A DNA stretch of 32,114 nt from Anaerolineales bacterium (GTDB lineage: Bacteria; Chloroflexota; Anaerolineae; Anaerolineales; Villigracilaceae). The notes under the pieces are model-generated. The model made no database searches, had not been told where the DNA came from, and saw only the letters and a list, made by a program, of their open reading frames with translations. Location: assembly GCA_023382575.1 (NCBI GenBank), contig JAHDWC010000023.1, positions 1 through 32,114 of the forward strand, in the 5' to 3' direction. A program made the translations under genes and the position numbers. Positions 15,766 through 23,319 of the stretch are shown in pieces (the first letter of the stretch is position 1; the number at the start of each line of letters is the position of its first letter).

Positions 15766-16278
15766 TTATTGTTCCTTGAATAAGATCTGCATTTTCAATT
15801 TTCCAAGCGCGATGATGTCACCATGATTGACGATCTGCTCGATATTGGGGGAAAGACGCTTTCCATTGATATAGGTCCCATTGGCAGAGCCGAGGTCCAT
15901 GAAGATGATGCGTCCAGCCTCACGCTTGATAACCGCATGCAAACGGGATACTCCCGCCGCATAGGCCTGGAACGGAGAAAGGTCAATATCTGGCATGATG
16001 GGTTGCCCCTCGCTGATGCGTCCCATTGTGAACTCATTGCGCGACGAAAGCGGCAAGACCTGGCCGGTATCCAGCAGGTGCAGGCTGCCCCAGGCATCGG
16101 TCACATCAAAGTCTTGATAGGCTTCCTCGTCCCCGGCTTTCTTGCTCACCTTCTTGAATTTGTCCGTCGAAATGGTCTGTGTGATGAGCGCATCCCTGCC
16201 GATTAACTGCGCGCCGCACTCCGCGCAAAACATCGCCCCAGACATATTTGCATGCCTGCAATTGGAACAGACTATCAT
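15766..16278 (-). CDS. Zinc-ribbon/FHA-domain phosphothreonine-reader protein
   Basis: The 170-residue protein has an N-terminal zinc ribbon (Cys4, Cys7, Cys18, Cys21 in MIVCSNCRHA and MFCAECGAQL). A linker of about 45 residues contains several Ser, Thr and Asp positions. A complete FHA domain follows (about 75-168) with the GR of FTMGRISEG, SRLHAVIKREAG, and MDLGSANGTYINGKRL. FHA domains bind phosphothreonine, so this is the expected reader for the kinase in the same unit. The linker Thr residues (DALITQTIST) could themselves be phosphorylated, as in GarA-like proteins. It overlaps the J-domain/VWA gene by four bases, pointing to equal production. Confidence 0.93.
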   Translation of the reverse strand: MIVCSNCRHANMSGAMFCAECGAQLIGRDALITQTISTDKFKKVSKKAGDEEAYQDFDVTDAWGSLHLLDTGQVLPLSSRNEFTMGRISEGQPIMPDIDLSPFQAYAAGVSRLHAVIKREAGRIIFMDLGSANGTYINGKRLSPNIEQIVNHGDIIALGKLKMQILFKEQ

Positions 16279-17762
16279 CCTGCTTTCTCCTTGCCACTTT
16301 TTAATAAGAGCGCTCGAGTTTTATATTTGATATCCTTACTGCCGCTGGCACTGAATGAATGCATCCTTTCCAAGTTATCTGCTTCGAACAGAGCCGTTTT
16401 GGCCAGCGAATGTTCACCCTGCGAAAGCAGATGAGTGGCAAGATTTTGCAAGTGGCGGACAGCCACATCGATCTGCCCCGCATCGACCGCAGTTTGGGCA
16501 CGTTCCTGCATCCGATAGAGCGTCAAGCGCGACAGCGCACTGAGGATCCGCGTTGGGGGTGGGTCTGCTGATGGGTTTGGTTGAATCTCACGGGTCAGCT
16601 TGAGGCGAATGGGCGGCAATGGCATGGGGTTCGCATTGACAGACGTCTTCAGTGAGCCATCGATCAATGTAACTTCATTTCCACTTAGTGCCTCTGCCCC
16701 AACGACTACTTCCAGCAGGACGTGCAAGGGTGTATCTCTCAAGATCGGACCGAGGTGCAGGGGCGCTTGAAGGGCAACTGTGCCGCCTTCAGGTTGCAGG
16801 CGAAAGGCATAATTGAAGCGGATACCGGGTTGCTCTTTGAAATCCAAGATGACTTCGTCGGCATAGGTGCTGACCAATGCCTTGAATTTATCAATGAGCA
16901 GACGCTCGATATCTTTCGGATTGGAAATGTACGCTGATGAGCCGCCAGTTTTGCTGGCCAGCGCATCGAGGAAGATATCATTCCATTCGTGCCCCACACC
17001 CATGCCGGTGATGCCGACATTTTGAGCGGCGGCTTCTTCTGCCAATTGCAGACAGGCCTGCTCGTCGCCATAGGTGTGACCATCTGTCAGCAGGATGATG
17101 TGATTGACACGCGACGGGTCGAGCGTGCGGCGGATCTCACGCATTCCAGCTTCGAGTCCGTGATAGATCTCGGTCGCGCCGGATGTTTGCATCATCTGAA
17201 TGCGACCTTCCTGCTTTTTCTTATCCAAACTTATTGAAGCAGGCACGATGACTTCGGCTCGGTCACTGAATGCCACAATGCTCAGAACATCTTGCGGACG
17301 TAAACTCCGCAAGAGTTGGATAGCTGTGGCTTTCAAAATATCCATCTTCTCGCCCTGCATGGATGTGGAACGATCCAACACGAGGCACAGGTTCAGCGGC
17401 GGCGCCGGGACTTGATCCGGTTTTTCTTCACGCGGTCCCACCTCAAAGAGAATGTACACCAACTGGTCTTCCCCCAGCCGCACTAAATTTGGGCGACTGA
17501 AAAAGACTTCATGTTTGATGAGGCGGTTTCCCTCATCGATCTCCGGCGGCAATGTCGCATCATATTGATTGCGACGCTTGGGATTCGAAAGCACTTCATA
17601 CGCCTGCTGGACGGAGAGAAAGAGTTCCGTCTCACCAGCGGCGACGTTTTTATCGGGATGCAAACGCTGGGCAGCGTCGAGATATGCGCGTTTGATCTCT
17701 TCCTGCGACGCGTCGCGGAAAACACCAAGGACAGCATAATAATCGGGCTTGCCAACAGGCAT
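16275..17762 (-). CDS. J-domain/von Willebrand A-domain fusion protein
   Basis: The 495-residue protein joins an N-terminal J domain (about 5-68, DYYAVLGVFRDASQEEIKRA, HPD at 35-37 and the end RRNQYDATLP) to a von Willebrand A domain. The VWA (about 124-310) has a full MIDAS: Asp130-x-Ser132-x-Ser134 in LVLDRSTSMQG, Thr in SGATEIYHG and Asp in LLTDGHTYGD. A beta-rich region (about 310-410) and a helical C-terminus (about 415-490, LSRLTLYRMQERAQTAVDAG) follow. The intact HPD means it could stimulate an Hsp70. The VWA part would bind a partner through a divalent metal. No signal peptide or membrane helix is seen. It starts 2 bp after the PP2C gene and overlaps the FHA gene. The substrate it delivers is unknown. 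Confidence 0.92.
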   Translation of the reverse strand: MPVGKPDYYAVLGVFRDASQEEIKRAYLDAAQRLHPDKNVAAGETELFLSVQQAYEVLSNPKRRNQYDATLPPEIDEGNRLIKHEVFFSRPNLVRLGEDQLVYILFEVGPREEKPDQVPAPPLNLCLVLDRSTSMQGEKMDILKATAIQLLRSLRPQDVLSIVAFSDRAEVIVPASISLDKKKQEGRIQMMQTSGATEIYHGLEAGMREIRRTLDPSRVNHIILLTDGHTYGDEQACLQLAEEAAAQNVGITGMGVGHEWNDIFLDALASKTGGSSAYISNPKDIERLLIDKFKALVSTYADEVILDFKEQPGIRFNYAFRLQPEGGTVALQAPLHLGPILRDTPLHVLLEVVVGAEALSGNEVTLIDGSLKTSVNANPMPLPPIRLKLTREIQPNPSADPPPTRILSALSRLTLYRMQERAQTAVDAGQIDVAVRHLQNLATHLLSQGEHSLAKTALFEADNLERMHSFSASGSKDIKYKTRALLLKSGKEKAG

Positions 17763-17764
17763 GA

Positions 17765-18688
17765 TTATCCAACCATTTGTGCAATGGCGACGGTGATGTT
17801 ATCGGGTCCGCCAGCGGTATTGGCCGCTTCCACCAAACGCTGACAGGCTTGATGCAGGGTTGTTGCTTCGTTGAGGAGGCGCACGATGTCCTTCTCATTA
17901 ATCACGCCCCACAATCCATCACTGCACAGCATGAGATATCCCGCTTGTGGGAATGGGATCGTAAAAATATCCGCCTCAAGGGTCTCGCCTTGGCCGAGCG
18001 CACGAATCAAAACATTTCGGTGCGGGAAGTTTTCCACTTCGTCGCGACTGAGATGTCCGAGTTCTTCGAGGCGTTTGACGAGCGAATGATCACGGGTCAG
18101 CGCTTCCATCCTGCCATCAGGGTAGACCGCATAGGCGCGGCTATCCCCCACATGACCAATCGTCACCTGCTGACCGAGGACAAGCGCAGCCGTCACTGTG
18201 GTGCCACTACCTGGCGCCTCACGCTGGATGTATTGATGCGCTTCGAGGATCGAAGCTTCCATCACCTCTTGAAGCGATTCCTGCAAAGACTGTGTTGGCA
18301 TATTGAAAAGGAAGGAATGGAATTTTTTGGCAATGTTTCCACCGATAATGCGGATGGCTGCGTTGCTTGCCACCTCTCCAAATTGATGCCCGCCCATGCC
18401 GTCGGCAACGATATACAAACCAAACGGCACGCTTTCGGTGCTGCCAGAGATGGTCGTCGTTAGCGAGAGGACGCTATCTTCATTGTGCTCGCGCTGCTTC
18501 CCAACGGATTGCCCAACGCTTGCGACCAACTGCTTCATTTCATATTTTGGCGTCTGGCTGGCAATGATCGAACTGATCTGCTGGTCCGTCAACGGTGCCG
18601 TGGTGGCATTATCTGCCGCCGCCACCGACACCTTCGGTTTTTCCTGAACTTCCTTACCGCCAAATAGTTTTCGAAAGAAATCAGCCAC
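17765..18688 (-). CDS. PP2C-family Ser/Thr protein phosphatase
   Basis: The 307-residue protein has an N-terminal extension (1-55) containing a short basic hydrophobic stretch (ADFFRKLFGGKE) and then a complete PPM/PP2C catalytic domain. Its metal and phosphate motifs are QREHNEDSV, VADGMGGHQFGEVAS, IGHVGDSRAYAV, LMLCSDGLWGV and AGGPDNITVAIAQ. It should remove phosphate from Ser/Thr residues using Mn or Mg. It lies 11 bp after the kinase gene and 2 bp before the J-domain/VWA gene, so it is the natural antagonist of that kinase. No membrane segment is visible, in contrast with many PrkC/PrpC-type phosphatase partners that act on membrane kinases. Confidence 0.95.
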   Translation of the reverse strand: MADFFRKLFGGKEVQEKPKVSVAAADNATTAPLTDQQISSIIASQTPKYEMKQLVASVGQSVGKQREHNEDSVLSLTTTISGSTESVPFGLYIVADGMGGHQFGEVASNAAIRIIGGNIAKKFHSFLFNMPTQSLQESLQEVMEASILEAHQYIQREAPGSGTTVTAALVLGQQVTIGHVGDSRAYAVYPDGRMEALTRDHSLVKRLEELGHLSRDEVENFPHRNVLIRALGQGETLEADIFTIPFPQAGYLMLCSDGLWGVINEKDIVRLLNEATTLHQACQRLVEAANTAGGPDNITVAIAQMVG

Positions 18689-18699
18689 AAGAACTCCTT

Positions 18700-20589
18700 T
18701 TAGGCGAACAGAGCGTAGACATGATGGTCTGTTGAGCCAAAATATACAATGTCATCGAACACTACCGGCGAGCCGGTAATGGGTTTTTGAGATTCAAACT
18801 TCCAGCGCAGGCGTCCCGTGCGATATTCAAGGCAGTACATACTGCCATCCACAGAGCCGCAGTAGATGGAGTCCTTGTAAATGACAGGCGAACTACTGAC
18901 CTGATTTTCCGTCTTGAAGCGCCAAACTTCCTTGGCTGTACGCGCATCTATGCAATAGATGAAGCCATCAGCCGCGCCGACGAAGATAAGGTCGTCAGAC
19001 ATGATCGGCGAAGAAATCGAACCTTTGCCGAGGCGGAACTTCCAAATCGCCCAACCGCTCTTCGCATCCAACGCGTAGAGAGTTCCATCAAGCGACGCAA
19101 CATAGATAGCCTGCGCATTCAAAATGGGCGACGATGTAATGCCTCGCTTCGCCTGAAAGCGCCACTTCAAAGAACCGCGGAAATCAAGCGCATAAAAGGA
19201 ACCACTCTCCGTGCCGAAATAGATCATCTCATTTGCAACAAGCGGTGTGGAATGGATCGGTCCATCGGTGGAGAACTTCCAGACCGCACGTCCGCTGTTG
19301 ACGTTGACAGCATGCAGATCCTGATCGTCCGAGCCGAAGAACACATGCCCATCCGCGATGCGCGGCGAGGAATAGATTTTCCCGTCTGTGTAATACGTCC
19401 ACACCACTTTACCGGTGCGGGAATTAACCACATGCAGGCGTTTATCTTCCGAGCAGAAGAACACATTATTTTCAAACACCACCGGGCGCGAGACAATCCC
19501 GCCATCGGTTGGGTATTTCCACTGGAATTGGCCGTCGGCGGCGCTCAACGAATAGAGGTTATTATCGTAACAGCCAATGAACAGATTTCCCTGACTCAAA
19601 ACCGGCGTGCCGCGAATCTCGTCTTCGCATTTGAACGACCACAATGGCTTCACACCGCCGCTGGAAACCGGCAATGCAGAGGTGATCTTGGATAATGCGC
19701 CCGTCTTGCGCGCCACGTTCATCAACGCATCTTTCATCGCCTCAGCATTGGGGAAGCGTTCGCCGGGATTGTATTGCAGGGCAGTCGTAATCACCGCTTC
19801 AAACTCAACCGAAACGTTGGTATTGATGCGTCGAATGGGTCGTTCGGAGAAGGAGAAAGGCGGCTCCAGACGTGGGTCGCGCCGTGTAATGGCGTGATGC
19901 AACGTCGCCCCCAACGAGTAGACATCTGCCAGTTGGGTGGCTTCGCCGCGATACTGCTCTGGCGGAGAATACCCTTCTGTGCCGATCATCGTCCCTTTTT
20001 GTCCCACCTGGAAGGTCTTGGCGATGCCAAAGTCCACCAGCACCACATCCCCATTGTGATTGATCATCACATTGGACGGTTTCATATCACGGAAGACAAT
20101 CGGATCTGGCTTGTGGCTGTGCAGATACGCCAATACATCGCAAAGTTGGATGGCCCAACTAATGACCTGATCTTCCGGCAAAAAACCGTTCGTGTCATTA
20201 ATGACCGTTTCAAGGTCTTTTCCATGCACGAATTCCAGTACCAGATACGACCGGTCATCGTGTGAAAAATAATCATAAATACGAGGAATGGAAGGGTGGT
20301 TGAGCGTGGCCAACAGATTTGCCTCACGCTCAAAATTCTGAACAATCGTCTGACGCACCAGCGGGTCGGGCGCCATGTTGATCATTTCCTTGACCGCCAC
20401 CAGTTTGACGACGTTGGGGAAGTGCATATCACGGGCACGATAAACCGAACCCATGCCGCCAACGCCAATCACATCCTGAACGTTATAGCGGTTGACCAGC
20501 GTCACGCCGGGTTGTAGTTGCTGGCGCGGCTTCTGGTCCCCAGACCCATATCCCGAACCGATAGGTGAAGTAATATTTCTCGTTTCCAT
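18700..20589 (-). CDS. Cytosolic Ser/Thr protein kinase with C-terminal eight-repeat PQQ propeller
   Basis: The 629-residue protein starts with a short disordered Gly/Gln-rich tail, then a kinase domain (about 35-290). It has a Gly-rich loop (IGVGGMGSVY, 41-50), Lys67 in VAVKE, Glu89, the catalytic loop FRDMKPSN (Asp168, Asn173), Asp186 of DFG, and EGYSPPEQY. The usual His of HRD is Phe166, which is tolerated in some bacterial kinases. A linker (about 291-314) leads to eight 38-40-residue PQQ/BamB repeats (about 315-629), each ending like YFGSTDHHVYAL and followed by a WxF strand, giving an eight-bladed propeller. There is no transmembrane helix, so the propeller is predicted to lie in the cytosol, where it may bind substrates or a ligand. 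A promoter lies 22 bp upstream of the ATG. Confidence 0.94.
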   Translation of the reverse strand: METRNITSPIGSGYGSGDQKPRQQLQPGVTLVNRYNVQDVIGVGGMGSVYRARDMHFPNVVKLVAVKEMINMAPDPLVRQTIVQNFEREANLLATLNHPSIPRIYDYFSHDDRSYLVLEFVHGKDLETVINDTNGFLPEDQVISWAIQLCDVLAYLHSHKPDPIVFRDMKPSNVMINHNGDVVLVDFGIAKTFQVGQKGTMIGTEGYSPPEQYRGEATQLADVYSLGATLHHAITRRDPRLEPPFSFSERPIRRINTNVSVEFEAVITTALQYNPGERFPNAEAMKDALMNVARKTGALSKITSALPVSSGGVKPLWSFKCEDEIRGTPVLSQGNLFIGCYDNNLYSLSAADGQFQWKYPTDGGIVSRPVVFENNVFFCSEDKRLHVVNSRTGKVVWTYYTDGKIYSSPRIADGHVFFGSDDQDLHAVNVNSGRAVWKFSTDGPIHSTPLVANEMIYFGTESGSFYALDFRGSLKWRFQAKRGITSSPILNAQAIYVASLDGTLYALDAKSGWAIWKFRLGKGSISSPIMSDDLIFVGAADGFIYCIDARTAKEVWRFKTENQVSSSPVIYKDSIYCGSVDGSMYCLEYRTGRLRWKFESQKPITGSPVVFDDIVYFGSTDHHVYALFA

Positions 20590-20610
20590 CCGTTAAGTCC
20601 AATTTAATGA

Positions 20611-20639
20611 ATTATAGTGTGCGTTTGGGGGAAATGCAA
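20611..20639 (-). promoter_or_regulatory. Promoter of the kinase-phosphatase unit
   Basis: The minus strand carries TTGCAT (20634-20639), a 17-base spacer and a perfect TATAAT (20611-20616). Transcription would start about 15 bases before the kinase ATG. It faces away from a plus-strand promoter 35 bases to the right, so the two units are divergently transcribed. Confidence 0.75.
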
Positions 20640-20673
20640 ATACCAGGAATTGCAATTTTGTCGGGTAATACAC

Positions 20674-20702
20674 TTGCAAGGATTCGTTTTCTACGGCACA
20701 AT
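20674..20702 (+). promoter_or_regulatory. Promoter of the metallophosphoesterase gene
   Basis: TTGCAA (20674-20679), a 17-base spacer and CACAAT (20697-20702) form a plausible plus-strand promoter. The start would fall within a few bases of the GTG at 20711, so the message may be leaderless, in line with the lack of a ribosome site. Confidence 0.55.
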
Positions 20703-20710
20703 GCGTGCTT

Positions 20711-21334
20711 GTGAGAATCCTAGCCGTAAGCGATCAAATCGTGGACCGCATCTATACCCTTGCCCCGAACGGGCATTTTCGTGATGTTGACCTGATTCTG
20801 GGCTGCGGCGACCTGCCTTACAACTACCTTGAATATATCGTAACGGTGTTGAACAAGCCGCTCTATTACGTACCTGGAAATCACGACCCGGAATTCAACC
20901 CACGCGACCTGCGCTCAAAGGCGGAAGGCGGCATCAATCTGGACCTCAAAACGGTGTGTTACAAAAAATACCTGATCGGCGGTTTTGGCGGGTCAGTCCG
21001 CTACCGACCCAATGGCACCAACCAGTACACACAAATGGAGGCGAGCCAACGTGCCTTTCAGATGATGCCCAGCCTGTTCGGCAACTTTGTCCGCCACGGA
21101 CGCGCCCTGGATATTCTCATCACCCATTCCCCCCCATTTGGTATCCATGATGATACTGATCTGGCTCATAATGGACTGAAAGCCTTGAACTGGCTCATCC
21201 GCACCGTCAAACCGCGTTATCTGCTTCACGGACATACACACTTTTACCGGAAGAACATCTCCGATAGCGAGACGACCATCAATGGTACGACCATCATCAA
21301 TGTCTATCCCTACAAGGTTATCGACATCCCGTAA
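20711..21334 (+). CDS. Calcineurin-like metallophosphoesterase
   Basis: The protein of about 207 residues is a dinuclear-metal phosphoesterase. It has RILAVSDQIVD at the start, CGDLPYNYLEY (GD motif), VPGNHDPEF (GNHD), ITHSPPFG and LHGHTHFYR (GHxH). The first motif is normally DxH; here the His position is Ile, so one metal ligand is missing or supplied otherwise. A GTG at 20711 is preferred because it gives the usual MRILAVSD-type start and fits the promoter. A GTG at 20705 adds two residues. The substrate may be a nucleotide, cyclic nucleotide or phosphoprotein; none can be assigned. It is divergent from the Ser/Thr kinase unit and shares its control region. Confidence 0.85.
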   Translation: MRILAVSDQIVDRIYTLAPNGHFRDVDLILGCGDLPYNYLEYIVTVLNKPLYYVPGNHDPEFNPRDLRSKAEGGINLDLKTVCYKKYLIGGFGGSVRYRPNGTNQYTQMEASQRAFQMMPSLFGNFVRHGRALDILITHSPPFGIHDDTDLAHNGLKALNWLIRTVKPRYLLHGHTHFYRKNISDSETTINGTTIINVYPYKVIDIP

Positions 21335-21462
21335 AAGAAATGCCATTAACCACACATTAACCTATTGTTGCTGTAATTCATAAAGACAACTGGAATAATC
21401 AAACCATCTCAGAGAAAAAGGAATAAAGCGAACGTTCTTATCGTAACGGAAGCGAGAGTATT

Positions 21463-22311
21463 ATGTCAGACGTAATTGATTCACAAGTTCGGTCCGATTT
21501 TAGCAGGGCGCGATTCAAGTCATTTATCAACCAGGTATTTTCCGTCCTTTCAGGGAAGCGCAATAATCTGCTTTCCTATGACGATATCAAGGAAAAGCTA
21601 CGCATTGGCGGCCCCATCTATCAGGGAGTAAAAACTGTCCGCGTGGACCAGATCGCGGGTAGCCTGAACCGCTACCATGAATTTGACAGCACCTTCCTCC
21701 CCAAGGAAGATCAACTTGCCAGCCGCTGGCAGAAGGTCGATCGCGCTTTTTATGAAGATGTACACCTGCCGCCCGTCGTTCTTTACAAAGTAGGACAGGT
21801 CTATTTTGTGGTGGATGGACATCACCGCGTTTCAGTCGCGCGCGGACAAGGTCAGGAATTCATCGAAGCCGAAGTGCGCGAATGCGCCACGCGCGTCAAC
21901 ATCACGCCGGATATCAAACCGGAAGATTTGGAAATCCTCGGCTCGAAAGTGGATTTTCTCGAACGCACCGGGCTGGACCGGTTGCGCCCCAATGCTAACA
22001 TCAAGCTTAACATCCCCGACGGTTTTACGCGTATGCTCGAGCACATCGCCGTGCATCGCTACTTTATGGGACTGGATTTCAAACGTGATATTTCTGAACA
22101 GGAAGCGGTCGTACACTGGTATGACACAGTGTATCTGCCCATTGTGAAGATCATCCGCAAGAGCAACCTGCTCGATGAATTCCCCGACAAAACCGAAGGC
22201 GACCTGTATCTCTGGACGCTCGACCATCAACATTACTTATATAAAGAAGAAGGTCAACCGCTTCAGCCGCCAGAGGCTGCCGCCAAACAATTCATCAAAG
22301 AAAACGAATAA
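21463..22311 (+). CDS. ParB-fold protein of unknown function
   Basis: The 282-residue protein carries a ParB/sulfiredoxin-like segment (about 55-140). Regularly spaced strands lead to PPVVLYKVGQVYFVVDGHHR (DGHHR at 118-122) and VSVARGQGQEFIEAEVRE. This resembles the GERR-type nucleotide-binding box of ParB but with HHR. There is no recognisable helix-turn-helix after it. The C-terminal half (about 150-282) is mainly helical, with a conserved-looking ending around DLYLWTLDHQHYLYKEEG. It does not look like a partitioning ParB; a nucleotide-binding or transferase role is possible. An AAGCGAG-type ribosome site precedes the ATG. It stands alone between a metallophosphoesterase and a hairpin terminator. 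Confidence 0.8.
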   Translation: MSDVIDSQVRSDFSRARFKSFINQVFSVLSGKRNNLLSYDDIKEKLRIGGPIYQGVKTVRVDQIAGSLNRYHEFDSTFLPKEDQLASRWQKVDRAFYEDVHLPPVVLYKVGQVYFVVDGHHRVSVARGQGQEFIEAEVRECATRVNITPDIKPEDLEILGSKVDFLERTGLDRLRPNANIKLNIPDGFTRMLEHIAVHRYFMGLDFKRDISEQEAVVHWYDTVYLPIVKIIRKSNLLDEFPDKTEGDLYLWTLDHQHYLYKEEGQPLQPPEAAAKQFIKENE

Positions 22312-22316
22312 AATCA

Positions 22317-22357
22317 GATTGCAGATAGTTGACCACTCGCTATCTGCAATCTATCTT
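22317..22357 (+). terminator. 12-bp perfect hairpin after the ParB-fold gene
   Basis: GATTGCAGATAG (22317-22328) and CTATCTGCAATC (22340-22351) pair perfectly across an 11-base loop, followed by a moderately U-rich stretch. It starts five bases after the stop codon. The U-run is broken, so it may be a terminator or a 3' stabiliser, and it resembles the palindromic intergenic elements seen in the trp region. Confidence 0.65.
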
Positions 22358-22385
22358 TCTGTAACATTCAACCATCAGGAATTTT

Positions 22386-23315
22386 ATGACAAATCTCCAT
22401 CCGCTCGCCGGTGTATACGCCGCCGCTGTGACTCCCTATCTCGGAAAACCCAGAACCGAAGGCAAGCCCGATACCGCTTTTGACTTTGAATCGTTGGCCG
22501 TGTTTTTACATTTCCTCGCCTCGCGTGGATGTCATGGCGCGCTGCTTTTCGGGACGACGGGAGAGGGTCCATCGTTCTCGCCGCGCGAACGCGAAGCCTT
22601 GCTGCGTTCCATCCGTGTGATCCGCCACCAGGTGCGAGACTTTAAACTGCTGGCTGGAACAGGGACCCCCAGCCTGACTGAAACCATCGAACTGACCAAA
22701 CTCGCCTACGAACTTGGTTATGATGGGACAGTCGTCCTGCCGCCGTATTATTTCCGCAAAGCCAGCGAAGAAGGTTTGTTCCAATGGTTCAGCGAGTTGA
22801 TCGAAAAAGCCGTCCCGCAAGGAAAGTATCTGCTCGGCTATCACATTCCGGTGATGACAGGTGTGGGCTTCTCGCTCGATCTTCTGGAACGACTCAAGGC
22901 GAAGTACCCCACTCAATTTGCAGGCATTAAAGACTCGTCACATGATGAGGCGTTTGCATCCGCTGTGGGTCAGCGTTTTGGAAGTGAGTTACTCGTCTTC
23001 AATGGCACTGATTCCTATTTTCATCATGCCTTGAAACATGGCGCCCAAGGCGCGATTACAGCGCCTGCCAATCTCATCTCTGATCACCTGCGCGAAATTT
23101 GGGATTTGTATCAAGCGGGAAAAGATCCTTCTGAGGTTCAGGCAAAAGTGACCGAACAGCGACATTTCCTTGAGCAGTACTCTCCCATTGCGCCGATCCT
23201 CAAAGGCTTGTTGCATAAAGTTCATGGGCTGCCGCATTGGGCGCTCCGCCCGCCGCTGGAAAATGCGGACGAGAAAATAATTGAAGATGCGGCTGAGAAA
23301 TTTTTAAAGCTATAA
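22386..23315 (+). CDS. DapA-family (dihydrodipicolinate synthase/NAL) aldolase
   Basis: The 309-residue TIM-barrel enzyme has the class I lyase set. These are FGTTGEGPSFSPRE (GTTGE, 56-60), PPYYFRKASEEG, the Tyr152 position in GYHIPVMTG, and the Schiff-base Lys182 in FAGIKDSSHD. True dihydrodipicolinate synthases have YNVPSRTG; here the loop is HIPVMTG, and the pyruvate-binding Arg is not obvious, so a different keto acid or aldehyde is likely. AGGAA is suitably spaced before the ATG. It is followed by lipM after 4 bp, which may only reflect a shared transcript. Family membership is firm; the substrate is open. Confidence 0.9.
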   Translation: MTNLHPLAGVYAAAVTPYLGKPRTEGKPDTAFDFESLAVFLHFLASRGCHGALLFGTTGEGPSFSPREREALLRSIRVIRHQVRDFKLLAGTGTPSLTETIELTKLAYELGYDGTVVLPPYYFRKASEEGLFQWFSELIEKAVPQGKYLLGYHIPVMTGVGFSLDLLERLKAKYPTQFAGIKDSSHDEAFASAVGQRFGSELLVFNGTDSYFHHALKHGAQGAITAPANLISDHLREIWDLYQAGKDPSEVQAKVTEQRHFLEQYSPIAPILKGLLHKVHGLPHWALRPPLENADEKIIEDAAEKFLKL

Positions 23316-23319
23316 AACC

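Noticed and set aside
18787-19695. A long plus-strand reading frame (about 300 codons) opposite the kinase propeller
   Set aside because: It is the antisense shadow of a repeated, stop-poor propeller region; it has no ribosome site and no recognisable domain, and the minus-strand protein is clearly real.
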